Notes: generated by a model not told the origin, from the letters alone. Positions 24,431 through 37,602 are shown, counted from the stretch's first letter. The stretch is DNA of 64,000 nt from Ophiodon elongatus (GCA_016806645.1 JACSYO010001998.1:605001-669000), one strand, 5' to 3'. Numbers and translations: made by a program.

Positions 24431-26876
24431 ATATTGCCACGAGTTGAATTACATTGGAATTACTTGAATGCCCGTATGCGTCTCATATAAAATGTCAGTA
24501 TTTGACACCCTGAGAATGATATTGGGCTGTTTATCTCCATGATGGACATATTTTCATCGTAAACCAATGTACGGAGAAACCAAGGTCGCCATTTTTGTTG
24601 CCAGATTACCTGATGCGACGGGTTTTTGTACTTGAAATTGCCAAACTATAACTAATTTAGTCATTTGACAAAAAAAAAAACTCCAGTATAGGCTATTTCA
24701 TCAAACTAATATTCTCAAGGTTGAAAACCATCTTTCATGCTGTTTGTTTAATATGGTGTGTGTGTTACATGTAGACCGTAAAATGACGCCGTTGAAGCAT
24801 TTTTTCAAAATACAACCAAGACGGCTGCAGCTGTTGTGGAAACCACCATCGCGTAGCCGGACATCGCCGGACCAAATCGCGGACCAAATGAAACATGAGC
24901 TTGTGGACGTGTCTGGTTCCCTTGCAAAGTGAACACAAATTACGACGGCAAAAAACTGCAACACTCTTGTTCAAAGACACATGATGCTACATCGTCACAA
25001 CTAATACAGCTCGCATTTTGCGTCAGATTTTGTTTCTCTAATTGGTTCTAAGTCTATTCAGTTGTGTCCAGAAGCGTTTTGGTCTATGCCCTTTAAAAAA
25101 TGGAAAATTAACTCAGGGATCCCGAAATAATTAGCATTTGCGATTTGGTGTGCCGACGTCAAGCCAATACCCACCCGTTCTTCGGTTTATCCTCCCACCT
25201 TCCAGCTGGTGTGGGGGGCGGGGGGGGGTTGTATTTCCTGGTATACTCTTATTACTTGGCCGTTTGTTCTCTGTGAGAGCTGCTTGCTGTCTCTATCACA
25301 GGGCTTTACAGAGAGACAGGGGACTGTGAATTTATTTCTCCATGTTGGAATACATAGCATACATCAATTGCTTATATCTCCGTCCAGGGAGAGTGATATT
25401 GTAGCTGGACGCCTTAACGAGAGCAATATAAGCTGATGCTGTATCTGAAATCATGATGACATTTGTGTACCATAGCTGGGCCATAAAAATGCTAATGTTG
25501 TTCCTCTGCCAGTGGAGGAGGTGGCTGGAGGATTAGACAGAGTGCTGCTGATCTTATTAGATAAAAACACTGTCATTACACTCATTGTTTGGTAGCTGCA
25601 GTGCTACACAGAGTTTTGTGTCGATGTGACAGGATTACAACGACTCCTGGACAAAGTCGATTGGACAAATAAGACGTCTTAAGTCATTATCACAGACGTT
25701 ACCATTCACAGTCCATTTCAAAGTACCGGACCCAACATTTAGAGGTCGACTATGATGGTGTCTTTTAGCTAATGATGTGTTTTTTCAGTTTTCTTTGCAG
25801 TAACAGCGCGTCTTAAAGGCTGCAGGGCTGAAAGAGGTTTTTATAAAGCTGTAAAGTCCTGGTTGTTTGTGGATTAGAAATGCCTTGTTAATCGTATTAG
25901 ATTAAAGAGTCCACCAGGGTTTAATTCACTTTCTATTGGATCCAACCAATAAGTGGATAAGGATTTTCCTTTACTGCCAAACTAGAAAGTGCCTTTTCAG
26001 GAGGATGATGCTTTCTCGTGAATAAATGATGATGCAAGATTGGGGAACAGACAGCAAAGAACTAATTTGTAGAAATTAGTCCTGAAACATTTGGTCTTTC
26101 ACAGAAAATCAATCGACTACAACTTTTAGAATTAATTCATCGCCAATTAAAACTTCCACACATTCCCTTACGTCCAGCTTCTCAATTTTGAGGATTTGCA
26201 GCTTTTTCAGCTTCATCTCACAGTCTACTATGATGATGATAATGAATATATTGGAGGAATATTGGTCAGACAAAACAAGACATTAAGAAATCACCTTGGG
26301 AAAGGTCTATTAATTCATAACAATAGTTAGCAGATCAATCAATAAAGTCCATTTTTATTTGGCATTTGTTCTCCATTTGCATATATTTTATAGACTTAAT
26401 GATGAAGAAAATGAAAGAAATAATTGAAAATTACCACAGCTGCCCAATTATAGTTATTTTTCTTCAGCTGAATTTCCTTTTTCTTTTTTTTGTTGCCAAT
26501 TACTGGAGGAAAGAGTTCTATATCCACCTCTACATCGGCCTCTTGGTTGCCTATTAAAAAAGAATGGTTTGAAAAGTCTAAAAAAAAGCTCCTTGTTTAT
26601 GTCCATCAGATCTGCATAGTGACAGACGAACAGTTGAGCAAGAAACAGATGAGCAATGGAAACAACTCACCACAAAACCCTCCCCCACCCTCATATTCCA
26701 CCTAATACGGAGGTTGTCGTGTTGCCATGGTGAACTTCAACACCATTAAACAAACATTTTTACAGCTGTGTCGAAAAAATGTCAAGGCAGATAAAATTGA
26801 AGGTGAACCCCCCCCCCTCCCGCCTCCCGACACCGTGTGCAGACACACTCCCACTTTTGGCACACACACTCGCTTG
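24431..26876. other. No gene recognised
   Basis: Unique-looking, AT-rich from 25.6 kb onward. No domain, RNA gene or transposon end was identified. Confidence 0.4.
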
Positions 26877-26890
26877 TGACCCCTTGACCC
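26877..26890 (-). promoter_or_regulatory. DR2-type nuclear-receptor-like motif
   Basis: TGACCCCTTGACCC on the plus strand is GGGTCA-AG-GGGTCA in reverse, a two-base-spaced direct repeat. It is in GC-rich sequence, so chance is a real possibility. Confidence 0.25.
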
Positions 26891-27004
26891 CTCTCGCCGG
26901 AACAACGCAGAACACCTCCCACAAGCCGTCAGAGGATTAAATCACATGTGTTTCGCACTGCGGAGTAAACTTACTGTCCACGAAGAAGCTCACCCACACG
27001 CTGT

Positions 27005-27050
27005 CTCGACCCCCTCCTCGACCCCCTCCTCGACCTCCTCCTCTTCCTCC
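27005..27050. repeat. 14-bp tandem repeat (CTCGACCCCCTC-type)
   Basis: Three near-identical copies of a CTCGACCCCCTCCT unit merging into CTCCTCCTC. Overlapping Arg/Gly-rich minus frames are translations of this. Confidence 0.85.
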
Positions 27051-28789
27051 CCCATCGCGCTCCGGTGACGTCTTCCTCTCCTCTCTCGGTCCGACGGTGG
27101 AGCTGGTTATTGAAGTGAGAGGAGGAGAAGGCAGTAATAAGACCCTTCCCCTCGACGCACACAAACACGAGATGAGAGGTGACAACTCGCATGCTTCCAG
27201 ACAATCCTCGTCTTTCCTTCTTCCTTCCTGTCCTCCCACTTCATGTGTGTGTGCATCAAGCGCCGTGTCTGCTTCAGATCTCCCCGAGGCCATTCGTGGA
27301 TTTATCTACAGTGTATACAGACGTGAAGCTGGTGTGTGTACGCGTTTGATAGCAGCATACCGACCTTGTTATCCAGCGCAGGTGATTGATAAGGCTTTAT
27401 GTGTTTTATCTAATGGCGTTTTAACCAGGTGCTAATGCCTGCTCTCCTTCACCCCATTTTCACACAGCAGCACTCATCCTCCTGCTTTAAAGCAGAGTGG
27501 TCCATCCATCACTTTCCTCTGAGGCTTCGCTTGTTTTGCCCAAGCAATTATTGCAAGGAGTAGGGGAATGAGCTATAGAGAGGCTCGTACATTTTACATC
27601 ACGTTTTTTGGAATCACTCTCACCTCTCTACCTTTTTTTTAATGAGTACCTACAGAATGTTCTAAATGATTTAAAAAATTTTTTAAAACGATGACAAATC
27701 AGAAACCAAACAAATGTCATACAACCACAGAAGAGATGCATCAACAAAAGGCTTAATTTTGGACTCCCCGTCTCCTCTTTAATTACGTTCTCATGCAACT
27801 AAACTGCCCTCTCAATTAGGATTGAAGGGAAACATATGTTTTCTCCTGGATTAAACAGTATGAAACACTTGGTTAACATTATAAATTGAAACAAAACGAA
27901 ACAAAAACTGCTACTGAACTACTTGATTATGTTAGGTAAAAAAAATAAAAATAATCATGGTTTGGCCTGAAATGACTACGAAACTAAAAAAACTAAAACT
28001 TACCTCTGAAACTTTATTTGTTATATAAATCCAAAGAGAATTTAATCCAGTACCAAATACGTTTCCCTCAAAAAATGACTCACAATGCGGGTTTGTTTGT
28101 ATGGGAACCTACTTTTTAGGAGACAGGGCAGCTGGATTGGCTCTCAAAGAGAGAGCTCTGAAGTGTGTTAAACTAATGAGTCTATAATTGGGCGATCTGT
28201 CAAAGGAGACGATTGTGATCTTTTGTCCTTAAATAAAAAAAAAAGAATGAAATATGCTGGATGAGTGTATCATCTAGTTGGAGTTCAGCGGTGGCCTTCC
28301 TCTGTGTGCTCCGGGCTTCTGAATGCTTCCCAGCAAAATAGCATTTGATTTTAAATGTTGTCTGCTCCACAGGAGCCTTAAATCCTCTCTCCAAAATAAA
28401 CCCCACTGGCACCAGCCGCACCTCCAGAGTCTGAATCCCTTTATTTAAGACGTTTGAAATAATATTTCACTTTAGATACAAATGAACACTGAAAGAAAGC
28501 CTTATCCAGCATTAAATTGCAATTTTTGTGATGCAAATGTTAATATAAATAATTTAAATTAAACCACTTACCCGCAAGCACCACTTATATGTTAAATTAG
28601 CTTAAATATAATTTAAATATTAGTGTTCTTGGATATTTTTGGGGCAGGCTTCGGGAAGAAAAATCATCATTAAATTAGATTGACTTCATGTATCCCGGTT
28701 CAAACTTCTTCTTTTTTTTTTTTTTTTCATAAACATTACTTAGTTATATCATTTTGTTTGCAGTGTAATGGTCTCAAAGCACGAGGAGA
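27051..28789. other. No gene recognised
   Basis: AT-rich from about 27.6 kb. No repeat family identified. Confidence 0.4.
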
Positions 28790-29260
28790 CCCCTGGGACA
28801 CATTTCCCAGACTTTTCACATTTCCCAGAAAAGAAAATCCTGAACAGCGTGTGATATGTCTCATGATGTCCGGGTCCCCAGAGTCCCCTCATTACAGAGT
28901 AATTATGCCTCAAAGCCAGGGGCAAAGTGCTCCACTCATTTACTGAGGGAAGTGGTGGAATTAGAAAACACCAAAACAGCGTTGCTTTTTGGGGCTTTCA
29001 TGTCAGGTTGAGCAGCTCGTGTCAGGTCTCCGAAGAGTAATTAAGATGCTCTGACTTCAGCTGATTAAAGGGACGCACCTCGTCTCAAGAGCCTATGTGA
29101 TGTGGGGCTTCTCTAAACCTGTCTCCTGGAAATTACATTCTAATAACACTAATTTGTTTTCCTAATTACACTGTGATGGGAGATCTGATTGCCGTCTGCA
29201 TTATGCTCCTTGGCAATGTTTTGCCAATTGTAGAGTCCCGATAGCATTTTATTCCCTCTG
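28790..29260. other. Candidate conserved non-coding block
   Basis: Non-repetitive, moderate GC, no open coding frame, and rich in homeodomain-type sites (AGTAATTAAG, CCTAATTACAC) together with long stretches lacking simple repeats. It looks different from the surrounding AT-rich DNA. No alignment was possible, so conservation is a guess. Confidence 0.25.
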
Positions 29261-31299
29261 AGGCAGATTCCGGTACTTGAACTCGCATATCGGCCGATAC
29301 CGAGAACCAATCTGCTCCCAGTAAAAAAAACATGAATTCATATTCGTTAGCAGCTACTGACCCTGTATGGATGTGATATGATTACCACCGTTGTTGTATG
29401 GCCTGGCTAAGGACACTACCACTCACTTGACTGACTGCGGACGTGGCAAAATGTCAAATGTTTACTTTTACTTCTGCCCGGGACACTCCAGGACTAAAGT
29501 CCAGTGTTCGGTTGACGCTCTCCGCTAGGACCCGCCCGATTGGTATTGCACATGTGCGACCCTCAACAGCGACGTGCACATGCACGGTGCTGATCGGGCA
29601 GGATGTACAGTTTGGTCAAATTGAAATTCTACTCTATTCTTAAATGTTTTCATAATTCCTCTTCAGTTTAGCTTAGATGGCTTTTATTATGTTTGGTCAC
29701 TTGAATCATATCCATTAAAGGCATTACAAATGTCTCCGAATGCAAACGATGAGTGCAGAGAACATCAATACCATCCCATCAACAAGACGAGCCCTGCAAG
29801 CATGAGTCAGCTCCGTCTTAACCATACATAACATCAATGTATAGTTGTTAAAAGTGTTTCCTGGCTTTGGTGCGACAAGAAGAGGTTTTTATATACATGA
29901 TGCGAGGTCTTGGGGCTGTGAAATCAAATGTGATCTCATTCATAAAATGTTTACTCTGAGATACTCGCAATACATGAAGATATATGACACGAAGATATCT
30001 GACACCTTTTGAGGAGTTTAAAGACACTTTGACAGTTCCAAATTGTTCACTGAATTCATACCTGGTCTTTTTCTGGCTGATTATCTGTACTCTGTACTTT
30101 GACAAGCAGCAGGTGTCAAGGCAAGAAAACACTACCAACAAACACTGGTTTCAACCTCTCGTGTTGTAAAATCTGAAAATTGGGAGGTGAATTTCAAGTA
30201 GGCAGGAAGAAGAGCCAGTAATGTTAGCTGTTAGCAGTCGGTGTGCCTGCATGTTTAACACAACGGAGCTAACAGCTAAGCTTACATTTAATCTTTTTCA
30301 AGAAACTTGAAGCGGACCATCATGGATTAATAATACATTTGCAAAGAAACTGTATGTTAACTATAATAAAGCAGTACTGAAGTGTTTGTTTTTTACCTCG
30401 GTATCAAATTCAGTCCTGATAAATGTGGAACATCCCCGATCATGTGATATGTCATACATCAACGCAAACTAGCATATTATAGGATGTAACATGTCTTGAA
30501 TTGAGAAAAAAGACCATAATACGACAAACTTTTTAATGAACTCTAAATGAATGCTCCATGTTGATACCTTTATTGCACAGTAAGCGTTTTTTCCTGGATT
30601 AACTTGGATTAGCTTTACAAATTATTAATGCTCTATTTTTGACAATAACATAGGCTTTACTTCTTTGCTGTTTCACTCAGGAGCCGGGACTCTCACTCAG
30701 CAGGGTGTTGGTTGTTTGTCGGGTTGTAGATCAGTAACAAACACTTGCTCCTCTGTCTTGGCTAGCAGTCATATTCATCTCTTTTATAGCAACTATCAGG
30801 GTTAAACTACACCTTAATGTGTTTCCGCATCAGCATGAGTCTATACTCTGATTGAACATGAGAAGGCTTTATTGGCCCCTGCGCCTCCATCTCAAACACA
30901 TTAACAGATCAGTCTTTAACAGATAAGCAAAGAGCTCCCACCCACTCTGTCCCTGGAGTATTTACGCGTGCTGCAGTTGGCGTTTGTCCAGTGGTCATTT
31001 CGCGCATGTGGCTCCCAATATTCGGTTAAACGTGCCCTTGAAAACAATAACAATAAAGCGATTTCCTCCTTGCAGCCTCCCAAGAAGCAGGCGTGCACAG
31101 TGGTGGAATATTAAGTGTTTTCATTTGACCTTTTAAATGAGCAGGATGGTCTCTTGAGATCGAAATCACTTTTGGGGAAATAAATGGTTGCACAAGCAGA
31201 ATTTGATGGAGCTGGCGGGCAACAGTAAAGAAAATATATAGGCCATTGAAACACTGAAAATCACAATTTCTCCTCATAAAGCTGTAAATTAAATACGTT
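29261..31299. other. No gene recognised
   Basis: AT-rich. A fragment at 29270-29310 (CATATCGGCCGATACCGAG) resembles the CGATAC-type transposon relics elsewhere. Confidence 0.4.
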
Positions 31300-31740
31300 T
31301 ATGTTCATACTACACGGCCAGAAGTACATGGACACTTATTACCGTATAGTGTTGTGTACTTATAACCTTGTCCTTTATAGTTTGGTCTATCTTTACCGTG
31401 GCAATCATATTTCAGACTATGATGTTCCTTCAACTTTGTGTCAAGAGTTTGTTATTGGCCAATCCTGTTTCAACATGACAATGGACACATGCACACCAAG
31501 CCAGCTGCTTAAAGAAGAACTTGACTGGTCCGCACCAAACGCTGGCTTCAACCCCTTCAACGCAGGATGAACTGGAACACCGACTTTGAGCCAGACCTGA
31601 TCACCCAACACCAGTGTTGGATCTCACTTATGCTCTCGTGTCTGAATGGGATCTAATCCATGCAGCCGGGTGGAAAAATCTGGGAGCTGTTAAAGCAGCA
31701 GATGAATGTGTTTTAGAATAATTTACTGAAATAAGATATT
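31300..31740 (+). mobile_element. Tc1/mariner-type transposon relic
   Basis: The left end reads CTACACGGCCAGAAGTACATGGACAC, similar to the terminal inverted repeat of a common fish Tc1-type element. Downstream, CCAATCCTGTTTCAACATGACAATG and AACGCAGGATGAACTGGAACAC correspond to transposase C-terminal coding sequence; an 89-aa frame at 31301-31570 retains LDWSAPNAGFNPF, a corrupted match to the WPAQSPDLNPIE-type block with its catalytic aspartate lost. The right terminal repeat is not recognisable. It is a dead, internally shortened copy. Confidence 0.6.
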
Positions 31741-33195
31741 TAGTTTTTTCTTACTGGCCCCTGAAGCCGATAGAAGTCTGCATTTGGTTTCTCTCCTTCT
31801 CTCCTGGGAGTAATCAGAGCTCCAGAAGAGCTAATGATTTGGGTGTGGTCCGTACATTGGCGCGTCAGAGTGATGGATTGATCAGTTAGGGAAGGCTTGA
31901 CTAATCAATGGACACATTAAATGATTAATTGATGGATGGATGGATGGATATAGGGGACACGAAAGATAAATAGCTAAATATAGTACACAGCAGAATCAGC
32001 GACCCTGACCAACACCTAAGCTCTGCATGGCTAGTGACATTAGTCTGGGATCGGTTAATATAAAGGAGCGATAGCATGTGGTTGTTTATTGAGTTGATAC
32101 TATTATGGAGTCATTGGACTGGCATTTCTAATGGCAAGAATGGAAGAAGTGATTATTTTCACCACTGATTATTCTGTAATTTATTTTCTTTAATAAATTA
32201 ATAATTTAGTCCATGGAATTTCAGAAAATGATGAAAAACATTCAGCCCAAATTTTCTTGTATTTTCCAACTGTCCAAAAACCAAAGATAGTCTGTTTACA
32301 ATATAATGCATGGGCAGAAAACAACAAAACATTGCATCGGAAAAACTGAAAATCTGGAAATATTTTACAATTTTGATTGGCAAATTAATGAAAAGATTAA
32401 TTGTTTTTGTTTCAGTTTTCAAGACAGAGTAGAAAGGCTGCAGGAAAGAATAACATAGTTAGTAATAGAGTGGATGCTGGGATAGCAGAGGGTGATTACA
32501 TCGCTCTGCTCTGTTGTCTCTCATTTTCATTGTTTGTGTCATTCATGTTGATCTTTCCACCAGTTCTCCTCCTGTCCTTTTGCTTCAGCTCGTCTCTCTA
32601 TTCATGTTTCCTTCTCCCTTGCTGTGTCTTTTTACAGAAGTAGTCAGTAGAAATAGGTTAACTGTAGAAGGTCAGATCAAGGTAGAAATTCCCCCTGAAG
32701 CTCCTCCGTCTGTCTCTGCTGCAATGTTTCAAAGAGAATGCTCAATCCGTCATCCAAATGCGAACAAAAAGAGTTTTGCTTCACCAAAAATCACAACGCC
32801 TCACTGTCCAATTGATTGATAAGTCGTTTACACAATGATAACTACATAATTTGGCAGGAGAATTAATGAAATGTGCCCCTTTGTTGGATTTAGGTTTAAT
32901 AAGACCCTTACCTTTTACACTGTTACATTAATAATAATGATGCAGATGCAGCCCCCTCATGTCTGGGAACTTCCCATCTGGTTTGGTGTGGTGACCAATC
33001 GTCAGCGCTCCAGCCAGTCAGAGCAAGATGGTGTCGAAAACTTAACGTGCAGATTATTTCTGGTAGACACACGCATCGCCTTCCAGTGAATCCGGGGCAA
33101 AAAAAAAAGAAAAAACAGCCACTGACTCCCAGTAAATCCTTTGCACTGAAATGAACCAGACACAGATGTGAGTCGGCGAAGATGGTGGGAGCACA
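31741..33195. other. No gene recognised
   Basis: Holds a four-unit GGAT repeat near 31933-31950 but nothing else identifiable. Confidence 0.4.
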
Positions 33196-33720
33196 CAGAC
33201 ACGTCTTCCACTCGCTGGCCCCTGTCTCTAATTATCCACGCTCCCAGATCACGTAATGTGACTCTGCACAGGTGCCAGGCCCCCTCAACCAGTTTGCTAA
33301 TTAGTCAGCGTTTGCAGTGTTTGGACTCAAAGCATCTACCATTAGTACACAGTGCTAAAAAATACAGCCACACTTAGGCTGGCTCCAGTCCCCACTGTCC
33401 ATGGAATTCATGAGAGAATGAGTCAAGCAGTTAGCTGCAGTCATATTTTGCTCTTCTATCATGAGACCCTATAACTATAAAAAAAATGACACCCTTTGCA
33501 AACCTTCGTTAGCAGGTCAGAGCTGTTATTGCGTTTCACCAGCCGGTTGTATTGTATAATTTAGGCTCCAAGGAACAGCACTGGGCTGTAGGGTGATTGT
33601 AGCCACGGATGACTCACATGATATTTATGATGTCATTAGGGCCAATATTTATTTTATAGCCACAATCAATCAGTCCAAATTATTAATTAATGTGTCAGCC
33701 ATTTGAATAGACAAGGGAAC
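33196..33720. other. Candidate regulatory/conserved block rich in TAAT motifs
   Basis: CTCTAATTATCCAC, GCTAATTAGTC, CAAATTATTAATTAATG and CACAATCAATCAG occur in non-repetitive sequence without open frames. The pattern is compatible with a developmental enhancer, but it is also expected occasionally in AT-rich DNA. Confidence 0.22.
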
Positions 33721-33884
33721 TTTTCAGCCGAACAGATTACAGTGGCAGCAATGTGTTTATAGTACAGACAAAGTGTCCACAGCTATGAAAGTGTTTTTTT
33801 TGTGATTTGCTCCCCCAAAGAAACGGCAATCAAAGAATGCAAAGGAATGGGTATTTCACCAGCTGAATTCATATGGGCAGGGCA

Positions 33885-34140
33885 GGGAGGGAAGAAAAGG
33901 ATGGATGGGGGGGTGGAAAGGGGGGGGATAGTAAGGCAATAAACGAAGCATAAGGAAGGAGGAGGAGGAAATTGGATGTTGGTTTGAAGTTTATGCATGG
34001 ATAGCGCAAAGAAACATGGGATTAAGAACGTGTAAAAGCAGAAAAAGGGATGAAATAGATGGAGGGGAAAAAAGAGGAAGATGCATGGATGGTCAAGGAA
34101 AAAGGGAGGAATGAGGGAGTGATGGAGCAAGAACGTGGGA
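33885..34140. repeat. Purine-rich (GGA/GAA) tract
   Basis: Plus strand dominated by GGGAGG, GGAGGAGG and GAAAAAGGG. The 115-codon minus frame across it is Pro/Phe/Ser-rich low complexity. Confidence 0.7.
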
Positions 34141-34719
34141 TCGGATTCTGTGGTCCGCCCCCCCGTGGGTGGGCTGTTTTCATGTTTGCGTGTTAGCTGC
34201 TGTTGGTCATGCCCAACCTAAAAAAAAGAAACTCTGGATTCTGCCTTGTCCAGGGATTGGGAAGGTCCAAAATCAATAGTTTGCAATGGCAACTGTGGGA
34301 AATGACCGGCAGCCACCACCACAATGCTGCTGAAGTCAACTTGTCACTTCTGGGATGGTCTGATGTGCCGTGGACTCTCAGGACCTGCTGCGCTGCTCAG
34401 TGGAGGGACTACCACCGGGACCAACAGGAAACAAGACTCATCACTTTGAAACTTGTTTTTCTTAATGACTGTTCTATACATATTTTAAATACTTTCTTGA
34501 GAACCAGTCTTTCTTATTTGTTGACAATGTGAACATAAGCCTGGCAATTATAAATATGCAATTTTGTAAAATCAAAACACATATTGAATGTAATTGAATG
34601 TAGATGATACTCACTTGGTAAAGAAACAGGGGTAACCAAAACGTCAATAATTAAATCCAACTCCTTCCCACTTTAAACTCGTCCAAAACGTGCAGTGCTG
34701 CCTCTAGTGGCGTTTTTCA

Positions 34720-34860
34720 GGGGAGTTAAGGAGGAAGTCAGGTGACATTGTACGAAAAGCACGAAAAACAATCTGTGGACAATCCGGTGGACGGATGGTC
34801 AACAACAAACACAGGACTTTCACCCAGGAGACCGCTGTCCGTGTCCCGAGTGAAAGGTGA
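34720..34860 (-). mobile_element. Dispersed repeat, family B, partial copy
   Basis: On the minus strand it carries ACAGCGGTCTCCTGGGTGAA with AGTCCTG, identical to the copy at 24086-24430, then a TCACCTGACTTCCTCCTT block. Confidence 0.7.
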
Positions 34861-34927
34861 TAGGTTTGTTTTGTATTTTTGGGCTTTTAGTTCACTTCAT
34901 ACTTTGTGTTTTAAATGTGTTCTCTTG

Positions 34928-34981
34928 TTATTGTAAAGCACTTTGTGACAGTGTTTTGCAAGGTGCTCTATAAATAGTATA
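34928..34981 (+). mobile_element. Retroposon 3'-tail fragment
   Basis: TGTAAAGCACTTTGTGACAG, then AAGGTGCTCTATAAATAG. This is the style of 3' end shared by L2-type LINEs and their SINEs. Only the tail is present. Confidence 0.5.
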
Positions 34982-36498
34982 TTCACGTACGTACGGTAAC
35001 GTTAAACACACGTTGAAGTCTATCTGAGCACACTGCGCACTGAAAAATGACGGTGAAGCGCCACCCAGTGCGTTAAAAGCTGACGGCGATAGCTCTTGAC
35101 CCAGCGCCCGTAAGCGTCGAGCTGGGATGGGCACGTGTCAATAAATCCCACTATAGTTCACCATGGCAACGCTCAAAGGCTTTCAGTACAAATTGAATGG
35201 TCCGATTTACGACTCAATGTCACACGGTATCAGAAGGAGCTCTCCCCCCGATCCGTCGGCTTTGTTATTCCCCAGCGGCTTCGTCCCAAAACACGTCCAT
35301 TACTCTTTAAACGTAAGTCCCACAGCGGGGGCCTTCTCATCAGCTCAGTGGGATCTATGGCTCCGACCTGCCCTCTCTCTACACACCACTAATCACATTT
35401 GGCTTCATGTTCCTTTTTTCCAATTCTCCAATTACGCCAGTGTAGTGGAACCGCAGCTGAGTCGGCACGATTATTACACAGCAAGTGTGCGTGAGCCAGA
35501 GAGAGGGAGAGAGTTTGTGCTAGGTGTTTCTCAAGTGAATGTCTTTTGTGTTGTCAGCTTGCATCAGAATGTGCGTGCGTGTATGAAGTAAGAGGGTAAT
35601 GGGGAAATTTGGAGAATGCAGCGTTCCTCCCTCGTCTGCACGGTGGAATGAGAGAGGAGGACTTACTTTTTCCTTCTCTCTGCCCTCCCTCCCTCCTTTC
35701 TCTTCGTTCTTTCTTCCTTCAACCCGACAAAGCCTTTAATTTCCATCCCTCCCTCTCCTCTCCTGTCCTCTGCTTTAGCACTTTTATTGGTCATCGTCTG
35801 GCTTCTTAAACCTTTTTTCACGTCAGACACCTTTCTTTCTCCCTCTCCTCCCCCGTGGTCATTATTGTCAGGATCTCTGCTTCGCCACACTTTACAGTAT
35901 GTTCCCACTAAGTCGGACAAAGAGCTGTGTCCAAACCGCAACACCTAAACAATAGCTGTTTGTCTGCAGACAAGAAGTGTTGATCACGGCCAACGTCTGG
36001 TCCTCGGAGGAACAGACAGCCTGGTTCTCCTTCTTATTCGTAGCTCATTAAACCTGCTTTAAGCCCCTCTCTCCTGGTCTCAGTGATTACTTATGTTGTG
36101 TTTTTAAAATGCTAGAAATGCACGTGCATTCCTTGCTTGCAATACACTGGCAGAAAGACCTTGACAGAGTTTTGCCCGGTAGACACATGTTCCAGCCAGA
36201 TGAGTTAAACGTAACAGATGAACACGTTTATTTGAAGAATACCAATAACTAAACTATATGAACGTGAAGAGTCATTACTGTGTCGATGTGTGAAAATGTC
36301 TGGAGCAGGAGGGTGACGACCTTGCAGCTAAACTAGGAGACTCACCGGGAAAGATAACGTGCGCAGCATCGTGGCTGCAGACTCTCCTGAACAGGGTCGA
36401 CTGGGACTCAGCAGCCGGATTTTGCGTCGACACTGTTCGTGCATCGGTCCCCGTTGAAGCTCATCGGCTTGTTGGGCACCTCCAGCGGTGGGCTCAGA
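34982..36498. other. No gene recognised; CT-rich patch at 35660-35860
   Basis: The 142-codon plus frame at 35163-35591 has no known motif. The CT-rich part keeps frames open on both strands. Confidence 0.4.
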
Positions 36499-36812
36499 AG
36501 GTCAGAGACATGAAAATCTTAATAAGCACCCCTAATTGACAAAGACAAAGGTCAAAGGTTAGCATCGGCAGTGAACCAGCGTATTGGATTGGTGCATCCC
36601 CATCAAATACGACTTTCTGTGTTTTGCGGTCAAACAGCTGGGGGGGAAAACAGTTTGCTCTGTGAACCAGACAGATGGTAAAGTCCTGTGCCGCTGCTGC
36701 GCTATGACTTCGACCAAATTACTTTTTGTCCATGATCACAAGGTCATCACAAGGTCATCACAAGGTCATCACAAGGTCATCAGATGGAATCAACGTGAAA
36801 TGCGGGTCATCG
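36499..36812 (+). promoter_or_regulatory. Cluster of nuclear-receptor half-sites
   Basis: AGGTCA occurs at 36499, 36549, 36741, 36752, 36763 and 36774, with a GGGTCA near 36806. The site at 36549 is followed one base later by AGGTTA (DR1-like). The four at 36741-36779 are in an exact 11-bp tandem repeat, so every neighbouring pair is a perfect five-base-spaced direct repeat. DR5 of AGGTCA is the classical retinoic-acid response element bound by RAR/RXR. Binding is not shown; part of the density is due to the tandem repeat. Confidence 0.4.
36740..36783 (+). repeat. 11-bp tandem repeat (AAGGTCATCAC) x4
   Basis: Four copies, the last ending in G; preceded by a partial CATGATCAC unit. Confidence 0.97.
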
Positions 36813-36877
36813 GCTATGCTGACATTTAACAGGAGGGATCGTAGCAGGAAGCGGGCGAAGAACGTTGACTTTTAAGA

Positions 36878-36894
36878 GGGGGGGGGGGGGGGGG
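36878..36894 (+). repeat. Poly-G run, 17 bases
   Basis: Uninterrupted G homopolymer; its length may be inaccurate in an assembly. Confidence 0.9.
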
Positions 36895-37014
36895 CTTTGA
36901 AGCTAAAGTGAGGAATCATTGGCGATGATTTGAAGTCCAATGCATATGTTACAGAAACTGGGTCATTATAAGGTATATGTCCGGCTCACTGTTGGCCAAC
37001 CGTATCAATCTCTC

Positions 37015-37081
37015 ACACACACACGCACACACACGCACACACACGCACACACACAGACGAGACAGAGAGAGAGAGAGAGAG
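37015..37081. repeat. (CACACG)n then (GA)n compound repeat
   Basis: ACACACGCAC units followed by a GAGAGA run. Confidence 0.9.
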
Positions 37082-37388
37082 ACAGTCAGAGTTACAGTAA
37101 GAGAGTACCACACAAAGTCAAGCAGAACCTCTTGGTTTAGTACTTTTGTCTCTTTCTGTCGTCTAAGTGAGCACAGTGATTGGTCAGTCTGTTCCACTCA
37201 TCTAATCAGTCTCCCCCTCTCTCTCTCTCTGTGTCTTTCTCTCTCTCTCTTCTTTTCAATCAGTTAATTATTATCATCACTGTTACATTATGTCTTGGCT
37301 GGAGGAATCCTCATCCCCCCCATTTAAAATGTCCACTGACAGGAGGAATGAAATGATGACATTATATCCTCACACTCTCACACACGCA

Positions 37389-37389
<1 letters not shown>

Positions 37390-37448
<59 letters not shown>
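37390..37448. repeat. (CA)n microsatellite
   Basis: About 29 CA units. Confidence 0.97.
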
Positions 37449-37449
<1 letters not shown>

Positions 37450-37602
37450 CAAATGACTTTAGGTTAATTACAGCCCAGGACTTTAATAGGCCAGAGAATG
37501 AAATGTGTCCACTGTAATTAGTGAGCAGTCTTCTTTTTATTCTCATAGAAGAACCACAGACACACAAATCTGTACTGGATTACACTGAAAGGGACAGGTA
37601 AG

